This document shows, in pieces, positions 24,943 through 33,516 of a stretch of 64,000 bases of DNA (the stretch's first letter is position 1; every line of letters starts with the position of its first letter). This stretch comes from JBIQJD01 sp044507695 (GTDB lineage Bacteria > Bacteroidota > Ignavibacteria > Ignavibacteriales > Ignavibacteriaceae). The position numbers were made by a program, and so were the translations under genes. The notes below the pieces were generated by a model. That model saw only the letters and a list, made by a program, of their open reading frames with translations, did not search any database and was not told where the DNA came from. The stretch is taken from NCBI GenBank assembly GCA_044507695.1, contig JBIQJD010000004.1:124001-188000 (forward strand), written 5' to 3'.

Positions 24943-25920
24943 GTGAATAAATTTTATTTTTTTCTGATCTTCATTATTAGCTCAAGTTATTGTACTTATT
25001 CGCAGGGTATTTACTTTTGGGATCCTGACGATCAACAAACATTTTACTCAGGCAACCATTTTGCGATAAAAGGTGCGGCTGTTATAGGTTATGTAATGGG
25101 GCAAGCACCTTATCTTTATGTTTCAGAATTTAGAGCAAGCATAGACGCTGGAAGTGAGCATGCAGGAGGAACAGGCAGTTTTATCGTAACTCAAGCAGGA
25201 GCTCATATAGTTGATGGTAGAGCATGGGCTATGGATTGGCTGTCAGGGACATCTTATCAGTGGTATGAAGTTTCGGGTTATCTTACAGTTTATGTAGTTG
25301 ATAATGATCCACCATCTACACCGCAAGGTCTACAGATTAGTCAAAGTGGCAGTAATCATCCAATACTCAATTGGACGCTGAATTCCGAATTGGATATAAG
25401 TCACTATGAGGTTTGGAAAAAAGGAGGGAATGAAGGGGGTGATTGGCATTTAAAAACAACTACCACTAGTAATAGTTATGAAGACCCAAATGAAAGTGTC
25501 GTTGATGGTCCATATCAGGCTAATGAGGGTGATGCTTATTATAAAATTAAAGCTGTAGATATTAATAATAACTATTCACAATTTAGCAGCCAAGTTGACA
25601 TGAGAATAGCTTTAGACCCGCCTCAAAAAATTGCATCAAATAATAGTAATAAACCTAATAAATATTTTTTATCCCAAAATTTTCCTAACCCATTCAATCC
25701 CTCGACAAACATTTCTTATCAAATAAAGGAAACGGGATTTGTAACATTAAAGATTTATGATTTACTTGGTAGAAAAGTAGCAGATTTAGTTAATGAAGTT
25801 CAAGAAAACGGTCAATACTCTGTAATGTTTAATGCAAGCGAATTGCCCACGGGAGTTTACATTTATTCATTAAGAGTGAATGATTTTGTTCAAAATCAAA
25901 AAATGACTTTAACAAAATAA
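24943..25920 (+). CDS. T9SS-secreted protein with a fibronectin-type III region
   Basis: A 325-residue protein starting at GTG, with GGAGG eight bases upstream. After a signal peptide comes a Gly/Ala-rich domain ('RASIDAGSEHAGGTGSFIV'), then a fibronectin-III-like domain ('PPSTPQGLQISQSGSNHPIL', 'ISHYEVWKK', 'YYKIKAVDINNNYS'). The last 75 residues are the type IX secretion C-terminal sorting domain: 'LSQNFPNPFNPSTNISYQI', 'VTLKIYDLLGRKV', 'LPTGVYIYSLRV', ending KMTLTK. It should be exported by Sec and then through T9SS to the surface or medium. The ligand is unknown. Confidence 0.85.
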   Translation: MNKFYFFLIFIISSSYCTYSQGIYFWDPDDQQTFYSGNHFAIKGAAVIGYVMGQAPYLYVSEFRASIDAGSEHAGGTGSFIVTQAGAHIVDGRAWAMDWLSGTSYQWYEVSGYLTVYVVDNDPPSTPQGLQISQSGSNHPILNWTLNSELDISHYEVWKKGGNEGGDWHLKTTTTSNSYEDPNESVVDGPYQANEGDAYYKIKAVDINNNYSQFSSQVDMRIALDPPQKIASNNSNKPNKYFLSQNFPNPFNPSTNISYQIKETGFVTLKIYDLLGRKVADLVNEVQENGQYSVMFNASELPTGVYIYSLRVNDFVQNQKMTLTK

Positions 25921-25933
25921 TAAATAAAGCAAA

Positions 25934-25960
25934 GGGGACATTAATAGATGTCCCTATTTA
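25934..25960 (+). terminator. Hairpin between the two T9SS cargo genes
   Basis: GGGACAT (25935-25941) pairs with ATGTCCC (25948-25954) and is followed by TATTTATT, with a matching AATAAATA upstream. It lies 14 bases after the first stop codon and directly before the next start, so it can both end transcription and block the next ribosome site. Confidence 0.6.
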
Positions 25961-25964
25961 TTCT

Positions 25965-27269
25965 ATGACAAAAATAAATATATTCATATTCTCAATTTTT
26001 TTAAATCTAATGATTTTAAATACTGGATATTCTCAGAATTTTATCAATTCTTATAAATTGTTTAAAAATCCTGATCATTTAAAAGATACACTTCATGATG
26101 ATTTATTCATAAGCTCCCAAAGTTCCATTCTTAATACAGATCTATTTATTGACAGTATGATTATAATTCGAGTGAATAAAATAAAAATCAAATATGAATA
26201 TACTTATAATAATTACGATCAAATCTCCGAAGTTAAAATTTATAATACAATTAATAACAAATATGTACCTCAATGGTTAATTAAGAATATTTATAACAGT
26301 TCAAATAAATTGGTATCTGCAATTACAAAACAATATGTGGACAATAATACGTTACTTAACTATTCTCGGACAGATTATTTTTTTTATTCAAAACTGAACA
26401 GAGAAATAGAAATAAGACAATTTTGGAATGGAAATCAATGGGAGAATTCTGCAAGAAATACATATCAGTATGATGCGCATAAAAATATTATTAGTTTTTT
26501 ATTAGAAGAATGGGTTAACGATGAATGGTTAAATGTGTATCATCAATTATATTCATATCTAAATGACAAATATGTATCATCTACAATGGTCCAGGAATGG
26601 GAAGATATGAGTTGGGTAAATAAATATAGGGGCTTTCATGAATATATTAATAAAAATGGTTTAAAGATTAATTTATCAATCGGTGAAATATGGAATGCTA
26701 ATCAATGGGTTAATTTTACTAAGAGAATATATGAATATGATGAATTTGGCAATAATGTAAGAAAAAAAAATTTTGTTTGGACTGAAAACGGATGGAGTGA
26801 TTATGATAGAATTAGTATTTCCTATAATGAAGAAAATTACTTTGATTATGGAAAGTATGAATTATGGAAGGATAATGAATGGATACCTTACAATGGAATG
26901 ATCTTTGTGGAAATTCCAAATGGAATAATATTAGGGGAATATGGTCACGAGATTTTTATCTATTATGATTTTCTAACTCGTATTGATGAGAATAACGGAT
27001 TAATTACAAATTATGATCTATTTCAGAACTTTCCCAATCCATTTAACCCTGTTACTCACCTAAAATATTCATTAAAAGAAGATGGTTTTGTTTCCATAAA
27101 AGTTTATGATATTCTTGGAAATGAAATTACAACTCTTGTTAATGAACAAAAAGCAAAAGGGATTTACACAACAGAATTTAATGCGGCAAACCTGCCAAGC
27201 GGTGTTTACATATATACAATTCAGGTTAATGATTTTTCTGCAGTTAAGAAAATGGTTTTAACAAAATAA
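25965..27269 (+). CDS. T9SS-secreted protein with tandem WxN-type repeats
   Basis: A 434-residue protein with a signal peptide ending in GYSQ. From about residue 130 to 320 there are about five imperfect repeats of some 35-40 residues, each with a Trp-rich core such as 'RQFWNGNQWENSARNTYQYD', 'EEWVNDEWLNVYHQLYSY', 'EIWNANQWVNFTKRIYEYD' and 'FVWTENGWSDYDR', usually followed by a short 'GN' turn. The C-terminal 75 residues are the T9SS sorting domain ('FQNFPNPFNPVTHLKYSL', 'IKVYDILGNEI', 'LPSGVYIYTIQV', ending KMVLTK). It is a surface or secreted adhesin-like protein by layout; no enzymatic motif is seen. No clear ribosome site lies before the ATG. Confidence 0.82.
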   Translation: MTKINIFIFSIFLNLMILNTGYSQNFINSYKLFKNPDHLKDTLHDDLFISSQSSILNTDLFIDSMIIIRVNKIKIKYEYTYNNYDQISEVKIYNTINNKYVPQWLIKNIYNSSNKLVSAITKQYVDNNTLLNYSRTDYFFYSKLNREIEIRQFWNGNQWENSARNTYQYDAHKNIISFLLEEWVNDEWLNVYHQLYSYLNDKYVSSTMVQEWEDMSWVNKYRGFHEYINKNGLKINLSIGEIWNANQWVNFTKRIYEYDEFGNNVRKKNFVWTENGWSDYDRISISYNEENYFDYGKYELWKDNEWIPYNGMIFVEIPNGIILGEYGHEIFIYYDFLTRIDENNGLITNYDLFQNFPNPFNPVTHLKYSLKEDGFVSIKVYDILGNEITTLVNEQKAKGIYTTEFNAANLPSGVYIYTIQVNDFSAVKKMVLTK

Positions 27270-27281
27270 AGCTTCAGGTTT

Positions 27282-27313
27282 AAGGCTCTCATTGCAAGGG
27301 AGCCTTATTTTTT
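27282..27313 (+). terminator. Rho-independent terminator after the second T9SS gene
   Basis: AAGGCTC (27282-27288) pairs perfectly with GAGCCTT (27300-27306), and ATTTTTT follows. It starts 12 bases after the stop codon. Confidence 0.85.
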
Positions 27314-27375
27314 CGCACTCTTTTTTACTGCTTTAATTTTTCCTATATTTTTTTCTAATTAAAATATAAATCTTT

Positions 27376-27857
27376 ATGAAACGTTTATTTTTAGTTTTGT
27401 TTTTATTTCTGCTGTTCAAAAATAATCCGGCGCAAATTGTTTCCGGAGAAAATTCTTCCTTTTCAGGCGGCATAACTTTGGGAATTCCTTCCGGATAAAT
27501 CCAACTTTATCTTATACATTTAATGATTTTAATATTACTGTTTCCGGCGGTTATTGGTTTAACGGCAAAGGAGTACGTGCAGATATTTCTTATCCCGTTT
27601 ATAGAACAACAGATTTTCTTCATTCAGTTTCATTAACGTATGGGTTCGTTTCATTGGAAGAAAATAGAACCGGTTCTTTCTGGGGATATTTTGCTGGTAA
27701 ATATGAAGCAGGAGATAGATTTACTTCAAACTTTACCGGCTTTACATACAAACTAAACTGGAAAAGTTTTTATCTTCAAACAGGACCAATGTGGGGAGAA
27801 AATGCATTTAAACATCCGAGACTGCTTTTTTGGGCAGGCTGGTTATTTGAACTTTAA
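27376..27857 (+). pseudogene. Frameshifted gene for a small exported barrel-like protein
   Basis: The ATG at 27376 opens a frame with a good signal peptide ('MKRLFLVLFLFLLFKNNPAQ') that reads 'FSGGITLGIPSG' and then stops at about 27498. In the frame one base back the protein continues without a break as 'FRINPTLSYTFNDFNITVSG' and on to 'WGENAFKHPRLLFWAGWLFEL', ending at 27857. One lost base near 27480-27495 would account for this. Joined, the product would be about 160 residues, rich in aromatic strands like an outer-membrane protein. Either a true pseudogene or a single sequence error. Confidence 0.75.
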
Positions 27858-27864
27858 ACAAAAA

Positions 27865-28308
27865 TTAAATAATACTATACAACGCAAAATCTTTTTCATT
27901 GCCGCTTTTGCTTGAATCACTATAAACCTTAATCATATCTTCAAACCATCCGGGTTCAATATCATTCAGGAGAACAGTAGCTTTCAGCCAGTTTAATTCA
28001 TCTGCATGATCAGTGTCATCGGAGAAAGCGAGTTTCAATCCATCCGATATAAATGATTTTGCAATCTTGATGTTGGAAAATTTAATAGGTTCTTCACTAA
28101 TGTATTTGTTGGCGAGAAGCCCGCGGATAGTTTCTTCATAAAAATCAGATGCAAAGCCTAAACGCTCTGCAATGCTTTTAATTATTTTCTTTTCTGCTTC
28201 AAAAAGTTCGTTATCTTTTCTTGCAATAATTAATAATCCTTTTAAGTAATTGCTTTTATCTATAACCGGAATTTCCATTTCACCCTGTTTATTATTGAAA
28301 TCTAACAT
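27865..28308 (-). CDS. TerB-like helical protein
   Basis: A 147-residue cytoplasmic protein. 'NYLKGLLIIARKDNELFEAE' followed by 'KKIIKSIAERLGF' matches the start of TerB/DjlA-type domains (a hydrophobic helix, an acidic turn and Glu-led second helix). The rest is helical with 'HADELNWLKATVLLNDIEPGW'. TerB domains occur in tellurite-resistance and chaperone-like proteins; no ter genes are nearby. The N-terminal 16 residues lie outside the domain. Confidence 0.55.
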   Translation of the reverse strand: MLDFNNKQGEMEIPVIDKSNYLKGLLIIARKDNELFEAEKKIIKSIAERLGFASDFYEETIRGLLANKYISEEPIKFSNIKIAKSFISDGLKLAFSDDTDHADELNWLKATVLLNDIEPGWFEDMIKVYSDSSKSGNEKDFALYSII

Positions 28309-28423
28309 AGTAAAAAATCCAATATGGAAAAATTCATTTAATTTTACTCACATAAATAATTTCAGTTAAATTAGTTAAACAAATGAAATTGAATCTTATC
28401 TTACAAAATTAAAGAGTAGAAAA

Positions 28424-30160
28424 ATGAAAATAATATTTTACCTGATTTGCTTTTGCTGTACCGCTGCAGCACAGGATTGGACGACAAAATTTGAGAGGTC
28501 TGATTTTCTTGAAACTGCACGATACGATGAATCAATAAATTACTTTAAACAGCTTGCCGATCATTCCGAATATGCTGAACTGATAACATTTGGTGTTTCA
28601 CCTCAGGGAAGAGATTTGAAATGTATAATTGTTTCAAAGGATAAAGCTTTTACTCCTGCGGATGCAAAGAAAACCGGCAAGCCCGTTATACTTCTTATAA
28701 ACGGAATTCACTCAGGTGAGATTGAAGGAAAAGATGCATCAATGATTTTGCTGAGAGAAATTTTAATTACAAAAGAAAAAGATAAAATGCTTGATGATGT
28801 TATTCTTTTGATTGTTCCAATCTTTAATGTTGATGGGCATGAAAGAGCAGGTAAATATAACAGGATAAATCAAAACGGGCCCGTGGAAATGGGCTGGCGT
28901 ACAACGGCGCAAAATCTGAATCTTAACCGTGACTGGATGAAAGCTGATGCTCCTGAAATGAAGGCCATGCTTAAATTATTTTCTGCATGGCTGCCTGATT
29001 TTTTTATAGACAGCCACACAACCGATGGTGCTGATTATCAGTATACTATTACTTATTCAATTGAAACTGAACAGGATGTATATGAAGGCACTTCTGAGTT
29101 CAATAAAAAATATATTTCATACATGGAAGAGGAGCTTGAAAAATCAGGTTACCTTTCATATTCATACGTATATTTTATGGATTGGCAAAAAGGTTTTGAG
29201 AGCGGTTTAGCAGGCGGAATTGCTTCTCCGCGTTTTTCACATTCATATGCAGCAATTCAAAACAGACCCGGATTATTAATTGAAACTCACATGCTTAAAC
29301 CATATAAGGAAAGAGTTTTCAGTACTAAAAAAGTAATTGAAACTATAATTGAATTCACTTCAAAACATGCGGATGAATTAATCAATCTGAATAAAGAAGC
29401 CGATGAAAAAACAATAAAAAAATATCTGGATGAAAAAGAATTTTATCCGCTTAACTTTTCAATTACGGATAAATCAACTACAGAAAAAATAAAAGGCAAA
29501 GCTTATACAAAAATGCCGAGTGAAATTTCGGGAAAGGAAAAAATTGTTTACTCAAACCGGGATACTGTTTTTGATGTTCAGTTTTACAACGATGTTTTTG
29601 TAAAAGATTCTGTGCAGGCTCCGCAGTTTTATCTTATACCAGGAGAGTGGAAAGAGATAGTTGAAAGAATGAAACTCCACGGAATTGAAGCAGAAGAATT
29701 GAATGCACCTGCTGAGTTTAATATTACAAGATATAAATTCAATAATGTTAAATATGATTCAGCATCTTTTGAAGGAAGGAACAGAGTTAATTTTGAAATT
29801 GAATCTTATACGGAAACTGTAACTATGCCTGCAGGAACTTATAAGGTAAATACTAATCAGAGAACGATTGGAGTAATTCTGCATCTGCTTGAACCTTTGG
29901 GAGAAGATTCATTTTTAAAATGGGGATTTTTCAATTCAATTTTTGAAATGAAAGAATATTATGAGGATTATGTGATGGAAAAAACTGCTGAAGAAATGCT
30001 TAGAAAAGATCCTGAACTTAAAAAAGAATTTGAACAGAAATTAAAATCAGATGAGAATTTCAGAAATGATCCGGATGAACGGTTAAAGTTTTTCTATGTT
30101 CGTTCGCCATATTTTGATAAGAATTACTGTGTTTATCCAATTATGCGGATTGAAAAGTAG
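28424..30160 (+). CDS. Exported M14-family zinc carboxypeptidase
   Basis: A 578-residue protein with a signal peptide (about 1-17). The M14 zinc ligands are visible as His96 and Glu99 in 'NGIHSGEIEGKDAS' and His198 in 'DFFIDSHTTDG'; Arg169-Asp in 'NLNRDW' contacts the substrate carboxylate, and Glu287 in 'LLIETHMLKPY' is the likely catalytic acid. It should trim C-terminal residues from peptides in the periplasm. The C-terminal 250 residues form a beta-rich extension of unknown role, longer than in pancreatic carboxypeptidases but common in bacterial M14 proteins. Monocistronic. Confidence 0.88.
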   Translation: MKIIFYLICFCCTAAAQDWTTKFERSDFLETARYDESINYFKQLADHSEYAELITFGVSPQGRDLKCIIVSKDKAFTPADAKKTGKPVILLINGIHSGEIEGKDASMILLREILITKEKDKMLDDVILLIVPIFNVDGHERAGKYNRINQNGPVEMGWRTTAQNLNLNRDWMKADAPEMKAMLKLFSAWLPDFFIDSHTTDGADYQYTITYSIETEQDVYEGTSEFNKKYISYMEEELEKSGYLSYSYVYFMDWQKGFESGLAGGIASPRFSHSYAAIQNRPGLLIETHMLKPYKERVFSTKKVIETIIEFTSKHADELINLNKEADEKTIKKYLDEKEFYPLNFSITDKSTTEKIKGKAYTKMPSEISGKEKIVYSNRDTVFDVQFYNDVFVKDSVQAPQFYLIPGEWKEIVERMKLHGIEAEELNAPAEFNITRYKFNNVKYDSASFEGRNRVNFEIESYTETVTMPAGTYKVNTNQRTIGVILHLLEPLGEDSFLKWGFFNSIFEMKEYYEDYVMEKTAEEMLRKDPELKKEFEQKLKSDENFRNDPDERLKFFYVRSPYFDKNYCVYPIMRIEK

Positions 30161-30294
30161 TTATTCCAAATTAATTAAAAATCATAGTTTATAATTAGAA
30201 TTTTTTTATTCATAAATTTCATTATTGATTTTTACAAAAATAGAATTACAAATTTTATAATGAGATATATTCTCATTTAAAAGGGAGAAATGAT

Positions 30295-31689
30295 ATGAAA
30301 ATAAGAATTGAAACCGACAGCATGGGACAAATAAATGTTCCCGCTGAAAAATATTACGGCGCACAAACAGCCCGTTCATTAATGAACTTTAAAATCGGCG
30401 GAGAAACTTTTCCGCGGGAATTAATAAGAGCATTTGGAATATTGAAAAAAGCCGCTGCAATTGTAAATAAAGAATTGGGAATTCTTCCCGCAGAAAAATC
30501 CGATTTAATTGTAAAAGCAGCCGATGAAGTAATTGAAGGAAAACTTGATGAACATTTTCCGCTTGTTGTCTGGCAGACCGGCAGCGGAACTCAAACGAAT
30601 ATGAATGTGAATGAAGTTATTTCAAACCGTGCAATTGAACTTGCCGGCGGTGAAATGGGAAGTAAAAAACCAATTCATCCAAATGATGATGTAAATAAAG
30701 CACAGTCTTCAAATGATACTTTTCCTACAGCAATGCATATTGCCGCAGTTGAAGAAATTCACCGAAGATTAATTCCAATGGCTGCCAAATTAAAGGATGC
30801 GCTTGAACAAAAAGCCGATGAGTTTAAAGGAATTATAAAAATCGGCAGAACACATTTAATGGATGCAACTCCGTTAACATTGGGCCAGGAATTTTCCGGT
30901 TATGTTCAGCAGATGAAAAACGGTTTGGAAAGGATTGAAGCAAGCCTGCCGCATTTGTATGAACTTGCTTTAGGAGGAACCGCAGTTGGGACCGGATTAA
31001 ACACCCATCCGCAGTTTGCAGAAAAAGCAGCAGAAAAAATTGCTGAGTTAACCGGAAAGCCTTTTGTATCAGCCAGGAATAAATTTGAAGCGCTTGCTGC
31101 TCACGATGCATTAGTTGAATTCCACGGTGTACTTAAAACTCTTGCCGCATCTTTAATGAAAATAGCAAATGATATAAGATGGCTTGGCAGCGGACCGAGA
31201 AGCGGAATCGGTGAACTTCTGCTTCCTGAAAATGAACCGGGAAGTTCTATTATGCCGGGAAAAGTAAATCCAACCCAGTGTGAAGCGATGACAATGGTTT
31301 GTGCGCAGGTTATGGGGAATGATGTTGCTGTTAACTTTGGCGGCGCAATGGGAAATTTTGAACTGAATGTTTTTAAACCTGTAATAATTTATAATGTGCT
31401 TCAGTCAATCCGCCTTCTTTCAGATGCATGTGAGAGCTTTACAGATCACTGTGTTGACGGAATTGCCGCAAATGAAGTTAATATTAAAAAACATGTTCAG
31501 AATTCACTGATGCTTGTGACTTCTTTAAATCCGCACATAGGTTATGATAACGCGGCAAAGGTGGCAAAGAAAGCACACAAAGAAAATAAAACATTGAAGG
31601 AAGCAGCCATTGAACTTGGTCTTCTTACAGCAGAAAAATTTGATGAAGTTGTAAGACCGGAAAAAATGATTGGACCGGCTGAGAAGTAA
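30295..31689 (+). CDS. fumC: Class II fumarate hydratase
   Basis: A 464-residue protein of the fumarase/aspartase superfamily. The signature 'GSSIMPGKVNPTQCEAM' is intact; 'TGSGTQTNMNVNEVISNRA' and 'HPNDDVNKAQSSNDTFPTAM' are the substrate-binding loops, and 'GRTHLMDATPLTLGQEFSGY' holds the catalytic His region. It converts fumarate and water to L-malate in the TCA cycle, without an FeS cluster. The start ATG at 30295 has AAGGGAGAA upstream. Confidence 0.96.
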   Translation: MKIRIETDSMGQINVPAEKYYGAQTARSLMNFKIGGETFPRELIRAFGILKKAAAIVNKELGILPAEKSDLIVKAADEVIEGKLDEHFPLVVWQTGSGTQTNMNVNEVISNRAIELAGGEMGSKKPIHPNDDVNKAQSSNDTFPTAMHIAAVEEIHRRLIPMAAKLKDALEQKADEFKGIIKIGRTHLMDATPLTLGQEFSGYVQQMKNGLERIEASLPHLYELALGGTAVGTGLNTHPQFAEKAAEKIAELTGKPFVSARNKFEALAAHDALVEFHGVLKTLAASLMKIANDIRWLGSGPRSGIGELLLPENEPGSSIMPGKVNPTQCEAMTMVCAQVMGNDVAVNFGGAMGNFELNVFKPVIIYNVLQSIRLLSDACESFTDHCVDGIAANEVNIKKHVQNSLMLVTSLNPHIGYDNAAKVAKKAHKENKTLKEAAIELGLLTAEKFDEVVRPEKMIGPAEK

Positions 31690-31707
31690 GAATTACTTCT
31701 TAATGTT

Positions 31708-31929
31708 TTGGAAATAGATTATAAGAACAGAAAAGTAAATGTGGATTTAGAGAAAATCTACAATAACATTGATATTGCAGAAACACTTTCAAACCTTACA
31801 GGGAAATGGATTAAACAATTAAAAATGAAAAATGAAAAATTAAAAAGTGTTGTTTTTGAAGATGGAAGTGAAATTTATGTTGATGATCTGGATCATAAAT
31901 TAATCAAGCCTCTGATCTGGTGGGATTAA
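31708..31929 (+). CDS. Small hypothetical protein
   Basis: A 73-residue frame starting with TTG at 31708, 18 bp after fumC. The composition is protein-like ('NRKVNVDLEKIYNNIDIAE', 'FEDGSEIYVDDLDHKLIKPL', ending WWD). No family is recognised. The TTG start without a clear ribosome site makes it uncertain. Confidence 0.4.
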   Translation: MEIDYKNRKVNVDLEKIYNNIDIAETLSNLTGKWIKQLKMKNEKLKSVVFEDGSEIYVDDLDHKLIKPLIWWD

Positions 31930-31939
31930 CTAAATCATA

Positions 31940-31996
31940 AACCGTTTAAACGGTTAAAAACCTGAAACTTACTTTTTTCAAGTGACGCTTCAGGAA
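31940..31996. repeat. Perfect 16-bp palindrome and adjoining hairpin
   Basis: AACCGTTTAAACGGTT (31940-31955) is a perfect palindrome followed by AAAAA. Next to it CCTGAA (31961-31966) and TTCAGG pair around a second small inverted repeat (ACTT...AAGT), with TTTTTT in the loop. It may end fumC transcription or be a dispersed palindromic element. Confidence 0.5.
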
Positions 31997-32101
31997 TGTC
32001 TGAGGGTTATAGAAAATATTGGTTTGATAATGTTAGCAAATTTTTAGATTAGTTTTATCAATAATGAGGCAGTTAAATTTTCTTCTTCCGGAGAGATCAT
32101 C

Positions 32102-32392
32102 ATGCATTTTCGGTTTTTTTATTTGTTAATTTGTTTTGCAATTATTTCATTTATTTCATGTGAAGATGATGATAAGCTGAAACAAACCGGAACAGTTCAG
32201 TTCATTGAACTTGAAGGCGGCTTTTACGGAATAATTAGTGATGATGGAAATAAGTTTGATCCGATAAATCTTGATTCAGAATTTCGTGTTGATGGTTTAA
32301 GGGTGGAATTTGAATACAAAAAAGCAAATGGTCAGGACAGCTTTCATATGTGGGGAACAATAATTGAAATTATTTCTATCAGAAAAATTTAG
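32102..32392 (+). CDS. Small lipoprotein of unknown function
   Basis: A 96-residue protein. The signal peptide ends in the lipobox 'IISFISCEDDD' with the acylated Cys at about residue 20; Asp at +2 and +3 is notable. The mature part is a small beta domain ('GTVQFIELEGGFYGIISDDG', 'DGLRVEFEYKK', 'MWGTIIEIISI'). The pattern 'GxVxFIELEGGFYGI' occurs in small bacterial lipoproteins of unknown role. GGAGAG lies upstream of the ATG. Confidence 0.7.
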   Translation: MHFRFFYLLICFAIISFISCEDDDKLKQTGTVQFIELEGGFYGIISDDGNKFDPINLDSEFRVDGLRVEFEYKKANGQDSFHMWGTIIEIISIRKI

Positions 32393-32433
32393 CAGCCGTA
32401 ACAAAAAGAAATTCGAACAAAACTAATCATCAT

Positions 32434-33117
32434 TTGGAAACCTGGAACGGAATAATATCTCTGCTGATTGCCTGTATTGAACTGATACTGCTGGTAAATA
32501 TTTTAGCATTGGCAGAAAAGAACAAAACCAGCAGATCAGGAATATTGATAATTGCTTTATTATTTTGCTATCAGCTGATTGAATTTATAATCTGCCACTT
32601 TAATTCTGAAGCTCCCGCGCTTATCTACACCGCTTTTGTTATTATTTCATTTTTGCCGCCGCTTAGTTTTTATCATTCTGCTAATCTTATTCGTGGTGGA
32701 TTCTCTTCAAGATTAAAATTGATTTTTCTTCCTTCAATATTTTTTTCCTTACTTTATTTATTAATGATTGATGATTTTGATGTAACTGCCTGTTCTGTAT
32801 TTTATGCATCGTTTAATTATCCGTTAAGCACCTTGTTTGGAATATTTTTTTATTTGCCTGTTGCTGCATCCATGCTTCATTTATATTTGCAGATTAAAAA
32901 CGAAAAAAGCGGAAAGAGAACTTTTCTTTCAAAAATTATATTAGCCGGGTACATCATTGCTTTACTGCCTGCAGCAGCAGCTTTTATACTTGCAGCATTT
33001 GATTCTTATTTTCTATTAAGTATAATTGAAAGCATAACAGGTAAATTTGCTCTTGTTCCGGCATTGTGTATTGGATTTGTTTCTATTTATGGAAGAAAGC
33101 CAAAAACTCTCCGCTAA
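32434..33117 (+). CDS. Membrane protein with about seven helices
   Basis: A 227-residue, strongly hydrophobic protein starting at TTG (32434). Seven membrane helices are likely, with a positive loop 'LQIKNEKSGKRTF' between helices 5 and 6. The layout resembles the 7TM input region of some histidine kinases, but no output domain follows. The function is unknown. Confidence 0.6.
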   Translation: METWNGIISLLIACIELILLVNILALAEKNKTSRSGILIIALLFCYQLIEFIICHFNSEAPALIYTAFVIISFLPPLSFYHSANLIRGGFSSRLKLIFLPSIFFSLLYLLMIDDFDVTACSVFYASFNYPLSTLFGIFFYLPVAASMLHLYLQIKNEKSGKRTFLSKIILAGYIIALLPAAAAFILAAFDSYFLLSIIESITGKFALVPALCIGFVSIYGRKPKTLR

Positions 33118-33128
33118 AAAACTAAATT

Positions 33129-33458
33129 ATGTTTGAAACGATTTTAAATATTTATCTCATTATAAATGATAATCACGTTGTAGGGTTCCGTGCAATGGCA
33201 TACGAAATGGAAGGCGGCGATGATAACAAAATAAATTTTCTTAAAAGCAAGGCCAGAGAGGATTTCAATTCCGCATATCACTTTGATGCTCCATCTGATA
33301 AAAACGGAAATTTTATGCCATATAATAAATTTGCAAAACTTGAAAAACGCGGCAGGCATTTTGAATTATTTGAAGAAATATTTTCAAACTTTGATATTCC
33401 GGAAAATCCTCTTATATGCGTTACACCCGTGGTTGATGGCAAAATTCTTGCCGGCTAA
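33129..33458 (+). CDS. Hypothetical protein
   Basis: A 109-residue soluble protein starting with ATG, 11 bp after the membrane-protein gene and 58 bp before the GH13 gene. 'MFETILNIYLIINDNHVVGF' at the start and 'FDIPENPLICVTPVVDGKIL' at the end look folded. No family is recognised. Confidence 0.5.
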   Translation: MFETILNIYLIINDNHVVGFRAMAYEMEGGDDNKINFLKSKAREDFNSAYHFDAPSDKNGNFMPYNKFAKLEKRGRHFELFEEIFSNFDIPENPLICVTPVVDGKILAG

Positions 33459-33516
33459 TAATTTCAAACATTTTATTATGATCAGAGATTTAAATCATTT
33501 TTATGATGGGGAATAA

